Assembly: GCA_910574885.1 (NCBI GenBank)
Contig: CAJTDD010000001.1
Coordinates: forward strand, 1 to 64,000
Direction of reading: 5' to 3'
Length of the DNA: 64,000 nucleotides
Origin: Lachnospiraceae bacterium
GTDB lineage: Bacteria; Bacillota; Clostridia; Lachnospirales; Lachnospiraceae
A program made the translations under genes and the position numbers. Below are positions 41,814 through 49,718 of this stretch, piece by piece; positions within the stretch are counted from its first letter, which is position 1; every line of letters begins with the position of its first letter. The notes under the pieces were generated by a model. It was not told the origin of the DNA, made no database searches, and saw only the letters and a list, made by a program, of their open reading frames with translations.

Positions 41814-42092
41814 TTATATCCCCTTGATATCATCAATAATCTGGCGGACATGGGCCAACTGCACATCGGTAAGGCCGGTCACTTCAATGTAACTCCGGCC
41901 GTCCAGTTCCAGCAGGTAGTCGGTGCTTACGGAAAAGAACTGGGAAATCTTGACCAGCATTTCTATGGAAGGAAGAATGTTATTATTCTCCCAGTTGGAA
42001 ACCGTCTGTTTCGAGACGTTGAGCGAATCCGCAAGCTGTACTTGGTTGAGGCTTCGGGACTGCCGTAAATTTTTAATCATATCACCAAACAT
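41814..42092 (-). CDS. XRE-family (Cro/CI-like) repressor
   Basis: The 92-residue protein has a textbook HTH, LRQSRSLNQVQLADSLNVSKQTVSNWEN, then LLELDGRSYIEVTGLTDVQLAHVRQII, a common C-terminal extension. A palindrome lies about 50 bases upstream of its start, between the hexamers of the divergent promoter at 42134, and is its likely operator. Confidence 0.85.
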   Translation of the reverse strand: MFGDMIKNLRQSRSLNQVQLADSLNVSKQTVSNWENNNILPSIEMLVKISQFFSVSTDYLLELDGRSYIEVTGLTDVQLAHVRQIIDDIKGI

Positions 42093-42133
42093 AAGAAAAC
42101 TCCTTTTTCATAGGCTACTCTAAAGAAAGTATA

Positions 42134-42162
42134 TTTACAAAATACTAAAGTATTGATATAAT
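42134..42162 (+). promoter_or_regulatory. Promoter with embedded operator
   Basis: TTTACA (42134-42139), 17 bases, TATAAT (42157-42162). The spacer holds the palindrome AATACT-AA-AGTATT (42141-42154). A repressor bound there would block polymerase; the divergent XRE gene is the obvious candidate. Confidence 0.65.
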
Positions 42163-42284
42163 GGACAATGTGAGATGTCAAAATATGTAAAAATTGGCAG
42201 CCAAGTGGAAGGGGAGGCGTAATTCATTTATTATAAAAGATGAGAGAGATGTATTCAGAAATAAGGAAAGAGAGGAAAAATGAT

Positions 42285-43192
42285 ATGTTTTGTACAACGT
42301 GTGGAAAGGAATTGAAGGAGGAATGGTCGATTTGTCCATATTGTGGGAATGAAACAAATGATGAAAATGAAAAAAGGAAAAGAAAGAGATTATAAAAACT
42401 GAAAACACATATAATGCGGAAGATGAAGATGTTGATTTAAAGTCTGAAATAAAATTAATTAAAGGATTGATGTATCAACATCCTGTAAGAATAGTATTAT
42501 GTATTCCAATTATCATTTATATGATTTATTTGTTGTATTTGCTTTTTACATATAATTTTAATAATTTGCTTCATGGGCAAAATTTTTGGGCAACCTTACC
42601 TATGGTCATAAGGGATTTAATACCTATATTTACTGGTTTGATTTTGAGTGATATTGGATTATGGTTGTTTTACGGGCCAAAAAATTATAAGCAAGTTAAA
42701 GAAAATGTTACAAAGAAATCTCAAAAGGGATATGGGATTGCTTCACATATCCTAGCTTTAATAGTAGCGCTTGTACTAATGTCGTGTGCTAGTGATGGAA
42801 ATGAAGATGTTAATTATGTGGAAAGAGAATTATCAAGTGAAATAGCAAATGATGAACCATCCAATAATATGACGATGGAAGATTATATCAACTTGTGTCA
42901 AGAAGTAACGGGAGAGGACATAGCGAGAAACCCAGAAGCTTTTGTAGGTAAAGATATTATATTGGAGGGAGAATTTGATATTCTTGCAGGTGAAATAGTA
43001 ATGAATTGGTTTACGGATAGCGGCATTATTGGGATAAAATATAATGGAAAAGCTGTAGATATGCAGGGAAATGTTATAGGAAATGTAATGACTGGGGATT
43101 ATGGATATGTAGCTGGGAGATATGAAGGGGAGGATGATTGGGGACATAAATATATTAATGCACAAATTATTATCTTGGATAGGGCAGAATAG
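42285..43192 (+). pseudogene. Frameshifted zinc-ribbon membrane protein
   Basis: ATG 42285 opens a zinc ribbon (CTTC...CPYC) that stops at 42392-42394. A frame shifted by -1 continues in protein-like sequence (KTENTYNAEDEDVDLKSEIKL) into two hydrophobic segments (IVLCIPIIIYMIYLLYLL; ILALIVALVLMSCAS) and a C-terminal OB-like domain (FVGKDIILEGEFDI...DYGYVAGRY). Together they form one expected protein; the break lies in an A-rich run near 42370. Loss of function, phase variation or a sequencing error are all possible. Confidence 0.6.
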
Positions 43193-43246
43193 AATGTGTA
43201 AAAAGAATATTTAGACAAAAACAGAAGAAGGAGAACTAAAAGATGT

Positions 43247-43732
43247 TTGATTCGTGTCGTATGCCAGAACACTTTAAATCTTGCGTTGGCAAATGCAAAG
43301 CGTTCTTGGTCTATGATTCACACCGGGGATATCAAGGAGAAAATGCAGGAGGCAAAGGATACCCTGTTCCTGGCAGAAAATTACATGGACGAGCTTGGCA
43401 AAGAGTTTGAAGCACTCCGCATGAAGAAGCTGACGGATAAACAGGTCATGGAATATATCGAGATTTTACTTCCGATTGAGGACGGTTCCACGCCTCAGCA
43501 GGAGAAGAACATGAAGCGGTTACGGGAAGATATGAAAATCCGTTACTTTGACGCACCGGATTTACAGGGCGTGGGGAAAAATGCCTACCGTTTTGTCAAT
43601 GCGGTATCTGATTTTGCGACCCATGCAGAACCTCTCCGTAAGACGGCGAACTATAAAGAGAATTTGTTCTCCCGCACCGTGGATGGGAATCCGATGATTG
43701 ACAAGGCATATCAGATGGTAAGTGCAGCATAA
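43247..43732 (+). pseudogene. Truncated DUF932 (phage/plasmid-like) gene, 3' half
   Basis: The frame matches only the C-terminal half of DUF932 proteins: VCQNTLNLALANAKRSWSMIHTGD..., MKIRYFDAPDLQGVGKNAYRF, ending NPMIDKAYQMVSAA. The N-terminal half is absent, and a short out-of-frame start (MFDSC) precedes it. The bases after the stop resemble those just before the gene at 44827, suggesting that the Rpn gene was inserted between two once-adjacent genes. Confidence 0.7.
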
Positions 43733-43814
43733 CAGGGTTGGGAAAAGCAGAAAAATTCAGTTTTCAAAAGAGACTATCTGATATATAATAGAAGTAACGA
43801 AAGAAGGTGGCATT

Positions 43815-44624
43815 TTGAGTACAGCGGCGCAGATACATCAACAGGATTTAGAGCGTCTGAAATCACTTCGGTATATGGATGATGATTTTATGACCGTCTG
43901 TTTGGCAGATAATTTTGAGGGCGTGGAACTGATACTTCGGATTGTCTTAGGACGGGCAGATATCACGGTCAAATCGGTTCGGACACAGGAACTAATGAAG
44001 AACCTGCAAGGACGTTCTGCTGTTTTAGACGTCCATGCGGTTGACAGTGCCAATCAAGAATTTGATGTAGAAATACAAAGGTCAGACGCAGGGGCAGGCG
44101 CAAAAAGGGCAAGGCATAACAGCAGCCTGTTAGATACGCATATATTAAAGCCTGGAGATGATACAGAGGATATTCCCGACAGTTATGTGATTTTTATTAC
44201 AGAAAATGATGTCATGAAAGGAAACCAGCCCCTATATCCGGTAGAGAGATATGTTGTGATTGGGGAAGAAAAAGTATTATTTGGAGACGGTTCGCATATT
44301 TTATACGTGAATGGGAAATACAGGGGCAATGATGAAATCGGAAAGTTAATGCATGATTTTAGAAGTACCAATCCCGAAAACATGAATTATGAGGCGCTTG
44401 CCAAAAGAGCCAGGTATTTCAAACAGGACGAGAAAGGAGTTGCTGTCATGTGCAAAATTTTGGAAGATATGAGAAATGAAGCGGCATTAAACAATGCAAG
44501 AGAAACCGCCGAACGACTGATAAGAAAAGGGAAAATGACGCTTGAGGAGATTGCAGAGTGCATTCCAATGTTATCACTGGATGAACTAAAAGAGATTGAA
44601 ACGAGAGTCATGCAGTTTGTATAA
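43815..44624 (+). CDS. PD-(D/E)XK nuclease family transposase (Rpn/PDDEXK_2-like)
   Basis: The 269-residue protein carries DDDFMTVCLADNFEGVELILRIVLG, then SAVLDVHAVDSANQEFDVEIQRSD, which supplies the D...ExQ core, and YVIFITENDV. Its C-terminus, AERLIRKGKMTLEEIAECIPMLSLDELKEIE, nearly repeats that of the Rpn gene at 29057. The start is a TTG. It is the third nuclease of this broad class in element 2. Confidence 0.8.
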   Translation: MSTAAQIHQQDLERLKSLRYMDDDFMTVCLADNFEGVELILRIVLGRADITVKSVRTQELMKNLQGRSAVLDVHAVDSANQEFDVEIQRSDAGAGAKRARHNSSLLDTHILKPGDDTEDIPDSYVIFITENDVMKGNQPLYPVERYVVIGEEKVLFGDGSHILYVNGKYRGNDEIGKLMHDFRSTNPENMNYEALAKRARYFKQDEKGVAVMCKILEDMRNEAALNNARETAERLIRKGKMTLEEIAECIPMLSLDELKEIETRVMQFV

Positions 44625-44826
44625 TCAATCCTGTCAATGAAAATAAAATATAGTAACAGCGTCAGGGCATATAGAAACCGGAAATCTATATGCTCTGTTT
44701 TTTGCTATAAAGAGAGATGCATGAGCGATAACATTTAGGCTTATACCGCAGGGCAGATACCATTTTGTTCACATCACATGCTCAATGCGGCGTCACAGGA
44801 TTGGGAAAGGCAGAGAAAGCAGGTAT

Positions 44827-45171
44827 ATGTATAGGAAACAGTTGGAACAAGCCTTCTGCCGGAAGATTAGCGGGGAATTGACAATCTTCCGGTATGAGGT
44901 TCTGCAGGGGGAAAAGGAAGCTATCTATGAGGCGGCTTACCAGATAGACAGTATCATCAGCATTTATGAACTTCTAGTAGAAATGAGCAGCAGGTTATCA
45001 ACCGAAACTTTGGCGGCGGCGGTGATGTTTCCGAATATTCTGACCTTCCTTTATCGGGAATGGCTGGGATATGAGGATTCCTATACCGCAGATATTCAGT
45101 ATTGTTTAGATAAGGAACTGGCAAAACTCAGGAGGGATTACAGGGGTATGAAGGAGGAGAACATCATATGA
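44827..45171 (+). CDS. DUF3848-like hypothetical protein
   Basis: The protein (114 residues from ATG 44827) reads MYRKQLEQAFCRKISGELTI... and has the size and helical pattern of DUF3848 proteins of Lachnospiraceae elements. An upstream in-frame start at 44785 lacks support. It overlaps yqaJ by four bases, so the two are co-translated. The function is unknown. Confidence 0.5.
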   Translation: MYRKQLEQAFCRKISGELTIFRYEVLQGEKEAIYEAAYQIDSIISIYELLVEMSSRLSTETLAAAVMFPNILTFLYREWLGYEDSYTADIQYCLDKELAKLRRDYRGMKEENII

Positions 45172-46094
45172 AGAAATTAGTATCCACATTGAATATGGAG
45201 AAAGCAGAATGGTTACAGTACCGGAAACAGGGCATTGGAGGCTCTGACGCAGGGGCGGTATGCGGGTTCAACCCCTACCGCACAGCCCTGCAGGTGTACC
45301 AGGACAAGACCACGGACGAAACCGAAGAAATCGACAATGAGGCAATGCGCCAGGGGCGGGAGTTTGAAGATTATGTGGCAAGGAGATTCACGGAGGCGAC
45401 AGGGAAAAAGGTACGCAGAGCCAACGCCATGTTTTATGATGAAGCCAATCCCTTTATGCTGGCAGATGTAGACCGGATGGTAGTGGGGGAGAATGCAGGG
45501 TTGGAATGTAAGACTGCAAGCCCTTACATGGCGGATAAATGGAAGGATGGCAGGATTCCCTTATCTTACCAGATTCAGTGCTACCACTATATGTCTGTCT
45601 GCAATGTAGAGGCTTGGTACATCGCTGTCTTGATATATGGGAGAGACTTCAAGTTTTACCGCTTGGAGAGGGATGAAAAAATGCTTGCCGATTTGGTAAG
45701 GATTGAGAAGGATTTCTGGGAGAACCATGTGTTGAAGCGTGTGTTGCCCAATCCCGACGGTTCCAAGCTGGCAGACAGCGTGATTGCGGAGTATTTCAAG
45801 AAATCCTCGGCCAAGACCATCCCCTTAAACGGTTTCAATGAGAAATTAGAACGCCGGCAGGAATTAGCGGACATCATGGCAGAGATGGAGACGGAGAAGA
45901 AGCAGATAGAGCAGGAGTTAAAGATGTATCTTGGGGAAGCGGAGTTAGCGGAAAATGAGAAGTACCGTGTATCATGGAAAGCGGTAGACAGCCAGAGGAT
46001 AGACGAGAAACGCCTGAAAGCAGAGAAGCCGGAGGTATATGCAGAGTACCAGAAAATTGTCCGCAGCCGGAGGCTTACGGTAAAAGCCGCTTAA
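45168..46094 (+). CDS. YqaJ-type viral recombinase (alkaline exonuclease)
   Basis: The 308-residue protein has GIGGSDAGAVCGFNPY (22-37), LADVDRMV with D100/D102, and GLECKTAS with E113/K115, followed by YQIQCYHYM: the active site of lambda-exonuclease-like proteins. It resects double-stranded DNA for annealing recombination. The Rad52-like protein at 46903 is the probable annealing partner. Confidence 0.9.
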   Translation: MKKLVSTLNMEKAEWLQYRKQGIGGSDAGAVCGFNPYRTALQVYQDKTTDETEEIDNEAMRQGREFEDYVARRFTEATGKKVRRANAMFYDEANPFMLADVDRMVVGENAGLECKTASPYMADKWKDGRIPLSYQIQCYHYMSVCNVEAWYIAVLIYGRDFKFYRLERDEKMLADLVRIEKDFWENHVLKRVLPNPDGSKLADSVIAEYFKKSSAKTIPLNGFNEKLERRQELADIMAEMETEKKQIEQELKMYLGEAELAENEKYRVSWKAVDSQRIDEKRLKAEKPEVYAEYQKIVRSRRLTVKAA

Positions 46095-46252
46095 TAGGCC
46101 AGACAAAAAGTTTCGCTTGTGCCATGAATGGGAAAAGCTGTCAATATATGGGGGATGAATATAAAGAAAGGCAATATACAAGGAATAAAAAATAGGTTAT
46201 AATCGAATAAAGAACAGCGATAAACGGAATCTAAAAAGCAGAGGTGAAAATC

Positions 46253-46477
46253 ATGTTGGCAGTAAAAGGAACGATACAAGGCAATACGGTAGTTATCAAA
46301 GATGAAGATATAAAAAAATATGACGGAAAAGATGTGATTGTAACGATTCTTGATTTCCAGTATGAACGGCAGAAAAAACAGGTGGACTTAAAGAAATACA
46401 TGGACAGGGGAGAAAAACTTTTCCAGTCAGACGCACAGGAAGCTATAAGGGAGTTACGGGATTATGACAGGTTATAG
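46253..46477 (+). CDS. VapB-like antitoxin candidate
   Basis: The 74-residue protein begins MLAVKGTIQGNTVVIKDEDI, a short beta-strand opening like AbrB/VapB-type antitoxins, and ends with a charged tail (EAIRELRDYDRL). The next gene overlaps its end by 14 bases and starts like a PIN toxin. The pair would be a VapBC-type module; the toxin part is broken. Confidence 0.5.
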   Translation: MLAVKGTIQGNTVVIKDEDIKKYDGKDVIVTILDFQYERQKKQVDLKKYMDRGEKLFQSDAQEAIRELRDYDRL

Positions 46478-46688
46478 AAAAGTATTTTTGGATATTGCAC
46501 CAAGGATGGATTTCCTTGATAATGATGTAAATTTTGGAGAAGTTGAATTTCCAGACCAGAAAAAAGCGGTTGGGCAAATAGGTTTATCTGCAGAACGGAA
46601 ATTGTTTGAAGAATTTTCCGGAAGTGTTGACAGAATCATAGATGGAAAGACAGAGAAGATGGAGGCACTGGATGAAAAATATTTATAA
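46464..46688 (+). pseudogene. Remnant of a PIN-domain (VapC-like) toxin
   Basis: The opening MTGYRKVFLDIAPRMDFLDND follows the PIN pattern, in which the first D is catalytic. The remaining 50 residues do not continue as a PIN domain, and the later acidic residues are missing. At 74 residues it is about half the usual size. I read it as an internally deleted toxin. Confidence 0.45.
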
Positions 46689-46747
46689 TACCGGAAAGAA
46701 TGAGTTTTTGTAAATATTACAAAGCGATAATAGATTCATGAAGTGTT

Positions 46748-46778
46748 AAGGAGAGGATGAAAGATGCCTCTCCTTTTT
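46748..46778 (+). terminator. Intrinsic terminator
   Basis: AAGGAGAGG pairs with CCTCTCCTT around a 10-base loop and runs into a T tract. It ends the vapB-like transcript and precedes an R1 repeat copy. Confidence 0.8.
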
Positions 46779-46793
46779 GAATGCCAGAATATG

Positions 46794-46895
46794 ATACCCA
46801 AGGGTACACCGTAATACATGCCCTGCGGGCGGGTGGACTCTGTCCAACAAGGCATAGGGAAGGAATTGCAGATAGAAGTTTCTGCAGTAGTGGAG
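46794..46895 (+). repeat. Multi-hairpin repeat R1, copy inside element 2
   Basis: It begins ATACCCAAGGGTACACCG, then has ATGCCC...GCGGGCGGG, a TGGAC-TCTG-TCCA hairpin and AAGGCAT, then a TGCAGA/TCTGCA hairpin. It follows the copy at 19556-19750 (minus) part by part. It ends just before the Rad52-like gene, so it forms most of that gene's leader. Confidence 0.6.
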
Positions 46896-46902
46896 GTAAG
46901 AA

Positions 46903-47859
46903 ATGTCAGATATTAAGGAAGAATTAGCAAAGAGAGCGTCAAGTCTCAGAAAGAAGGAGTCTGGAAACGAGCCGCAACGGGAAGAAGCAGTTGACGGGGC
47001 AGGCGGTGAGAAAGCGTTTGTCCGGTTATTGAGGGCGGACGAGATTGAATGCCGGGTATCGACCATCAATGAAAGGGGATTGAGCCTTCTCTTATTCAAG
47101 GACGCCCGTGTAGACCAGAAGATTCTGGATGAGACGTTTACGCCCTTTGGCTGGAAGCGGACACATCAAATCATAGACGGGAATCTGTATTGCACTGTGG
47201 AAATCTGGGACGGTGAGAAATGCCAGTGGATTGCCAAGCAGGACGTAGGGACGACCAGCTATTCGGAGAAGGAGAAAGGGCAGGCTTCGGATTCCTTTAA
47301 ACGGGCTTGCTTTAACTGGGGCGTGGGAAGGGAACTATATACGGCGCCGTTTATTTGGATTGGGGCGGGAAATGCCACGATTCAGAAGAAGGACAACAAG
47401 TTTACAACCAGCGACCGGTTTTCGGTGAAGTCCATTTCTTACAATGAACAGCGGGAGATAAATGCCCTTGTGATTGTGAATGGAAAAGGCGTCAAGGTGT
47501 TTGAATTAAAGCCGAAACAGAAGGTAAGGCAGGATACGGGAAATCAGCAGAATGCCGGAGGTAAGCCAGATGAAGGACAAAAAGCAGAATGTAAGGAGAA
47601 TCCCAGCCAGGAGAAGGGAAGCAGGGAGAAAGCCGGACAGGAATTGGGGAAGCGGCAGAATCCCAGCCAGAAGCCAGAGGGAAGCCGGATTACGGACATG
47701 CAGAAAACCGTTTTAGAGCAGGAATTAAGGCGCACGGGGGTTCCCATCGAAAATGTGCTGTCCAGATATAGAATCCATAAGCTGGAACAGATGACGCCGG
47801 AGATTTATACGAAGGCATTAAGCGGGTTAAAAAAGACAAAGACCAAAGAAGCCGCATAA
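46903..47859 (+). CDS. Rad52/Rad22-like single-strand annealing protein
   Basis: The N-terminal 190 residues carry VSTINERGLSLLLFKDARVDQ, YCTVEIWDG, and VGTTSYSEKEKGQASDSFKRACFNWGVGRELY, a hallmark of the Rad52/22 repair-protein family of phages and elements. A long Gln/Lys-rich linker (about 205-265) leads to a short C-terminal helical domain. With YqaJ it would make a Red-like recombination pair. Confidence 0.8.
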   Translation: MSDIKEELAKRASSLRKKESGNEPQREEAVDGAGGEKAFVRLLRADEIECRVSTINERGLSLLLFKDARVDQKILDETFTPFGWKRTHQIIDGNLYCTVEIWDGEKCQWIAKQDVGTTSYSEKEKGQASDSFKRACFNWGVGRELYTAPFIWIGAGNATIQKKDNKFTTSDRFSVKSISYNEQREINALVIVNGKGVKVFELKPKQKVRQDTGNQQNAGGKPDEGQKAECKENPSQEKGSREKAGQELGKRQNPSQKPEGSRITDMQKTVLEQELRRTGVPIENVLSRYRIHKLEQMTPEIYTKALSGLKKTKTKEAA

Positions 47860-48096
47860 TCTGATGGAAAGCGGTTAAGAGGACGGACGACAAGTATCTC
47901 ATAGATTAATTTACGGATAAGTATTTCCCATGCCAATTTAAGTTAGGCAAGAATTTGATAAAAAATAATAACGGCTTGAGCGTTAGTGAATTAAGCCATG
48001 GATTGCTTGAGATTGTACCGATATGGCCCATCACAATGCTGTATGGGCAGATTGGAAGAGGCTATGCTGGTGAGGGACATTTGCTGGGAGGATATT

Positions 48097-48330
48097 ATGC
48101 TGATTAGGGATATCTACAATCGGATTTTTGCAGAAACAAAAGAGATGGAAAAGAACGACCATGCGATAAGCGACGATTTGTCTGCTTTGCTCAAGGACGT
48201 GGATTTACAAAAGATTACAGATGAAGAATTTACGAACCTAATGTGCCAGGCATGTGCCATCGGGGAACGGCAGGGATTCGTGTCAGGATTCCGTGTCTTT
48301 GCGAAAATGATGTGTGGGGCGTTATCTTAG
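48097..48330 (+). CDS. Small hypothetical protein
   Basis: From ATG 48097 (GGGAGGA upstream) it has 77 residues; a longer frame begins at 47998. The C-terminal ERQGFVSGFRVFAKMMCGAL resembles the end of DUF6809-type proteins, but this is uncertain. The gap 47860-48096 shows only weak hairpins. Confidence 0.4.
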   Translation: MLIRDIYNRIFAETKEMEKNDHAISDDLSALLKDVDLQKITDEEFTNLMCQACAIGERQGFVSGFRVFAKMMCGALS

Positions 48331-48369
48331 GGATTACAGAAAGGATTATGAATGGCAAGGTGAAGAAGA

Positions 48370-49308
48370 ATGGAGAATGGAATGATGATGGATTATACGC
48401 AGTTCAAAGAGGCGTTGAAGGATGTCCTGCAGGAGCATTTCTTTGGAAGGGGGCAGGTGTTTTATGACAATGTAGTAAAGACGAATGACACGAGCAAAGA
48501 GGCGGTCGTTGTGTGTCAGTTCGGGACAGCCGTGCGTGCAACGCTTTATCCGGAGGATATCTATGAGGGATATCAGCATACGGGAGATTTTGGGAAATGT
48601 GCAGAAGAGGTAATCCGGGCGTGTGATATGCCCCTGTGTATCAATGAGGGCCATATCCCCAAGACTTGGGAAACTGCAAAACGCAGGCTGTGTATGCGGG
48701 TAATTAGTAGGAACTGGAACCGGGAAGCCTTGAAACGGCTGCCCCATAGGGACTATCTGGATTTGGCGGTTGTGTTTTATGTTTTTATTAAGGAAGAAGG
48801 GGGAATGGCGGCAACGCTGCCGGTCAGCAGGGAATGTATGGAGTTCTGGGGCGTGGACGTAAAGGACCTGTGGGAAGCGGCCCGGAATAATCTAAGGGAA
48901 GAAGAGTTTCGGATAGAGATGATGGAAACGGTCTTGGAAGATGTGCTGATGGAAAATGGAGACGCCGAGACTGCCCGTCAATTTAGGGAAGAGATGGAAG
49001 AGGCAGAAGAGAAAGTGGGGATGTATGTCATCTTTAACCGGAACCGGAGTTATGGGGCCCGGGCAATCCTGCGCAAAGACTTGCTGCGGGAATTTGCAAG
49101 AGAACGGGGAGGCAGTTTTTATATCCTGCCCTGTTCGGTGCATGAAATCATTTTATTGAAGGAAAGCAAGATGTTCACAGTAGAAAATCTAAAGGATATG
49201 GTTTACCAAATCAACCACTGTACGGGTGCGGTAGGGCCGGAAGAATGCCTGTCGGATTCCATCTATTACTATAATGAAGACACGGATAGGGTCGTTCTTG
49301 TAGCGTAG
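48370..49308 (+). CDS. DUF5688 family protein
   Basis: The 312-residue protein follows the DUF5688 pattern: an N-terminal helical part, LPHRDYLDLAVVFYVFIKEEG, MYVIFNRNRSYGARAILRKDLLREFA, and GGSFYILPCSVHEIILLKES. The family is widespread in Lachnospiraceae mobile elements, and no function is known. It is the last intact cargo gene before the recombinase region. Confidence 0.78.
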   Translation: MENGMMMDYTQFKEALKDVLQEHFFGRGQVFYDNVVKTNDTSKEAVVVCQFGTAVRATLYPEDIYEGYQHTGDFGKCAEEVIRACDMPLCINEGHIPKTWETAKRRLCMRVISRNWNREALKRLPHRDYLDLAVVFYVFIKEEGGMAATLPVSRECMEFWGVDVKDLWEAARNNLREEEFRIEMMETVLEDVLMENGDAETARQFREEMEEAEEKVGMYVIFNRNRSYGARAILRKDLLREFARERGGSFYILPCSVHEIILLKESKMFTVENLKDMVYQINHCTGAVGPEECLSDSIYYYNEDTDRVVLVA

Positions 49309-49445
49309 CAGGATGAGGGCAAGGGATGGCAGGATATTGGTGGGCCGGGAATAAGGCGTGCTGGGAACCAAAAGGATTTTTGGAGAGGCTGGCCTGGGAT
49401 AAGGCGAGCCTTCCTGTACGGGAAATCGTTTTGGAGGGATGATAC

Positions 49446-49612
49446 GTGGAAAAAATTATATTAAAGAAAACAAAGACCAAACGGCCTAAAAGGTGCATAA
49501 TGCACCGCAGGTTTCAGATTTTTGCAAAGAAAAGATTTTAGCAAAGGTGAGGGCGTCCAACTTCATAGAACAAGAGAAAATAGCCGCCACTGCCAATAGT
49601 GACGGCTTCTAA
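49446..49612 (+). pseudogene. Broken copy of the small gene at 32674
   Basis: AATGCACCGCAGGTTTCAGA... matches the NAPQV(T/S)DF...ILAKVRA coding stretch at 32674. The start has shifted frame and the end is unrelated. A GCCGCCACT/AGTGACGGC hairpin at its end may serve as a terminator. No other feature is seen in 49309-49718. Confidence 0.55.
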
Positions 49613-49718
49613 AATACCCCGGTAGTTTACAAAAATAATTGGAGGATTGAGGTAAAAATGTGATATACTGAACAATAAAATGATTTGTTACCTTTCTTTT
49701 TTCAGAAGGAGACGGACT

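Noticed and set aside
42360..42380. A programmed -1 frameshift site in the zinc-ribbon gene
   Set aside because: The A6G run is not in the X-XXY-YYZ register of the reading frame and no stem-loop or pseudoknot follows, so decay or an indel is more likely.
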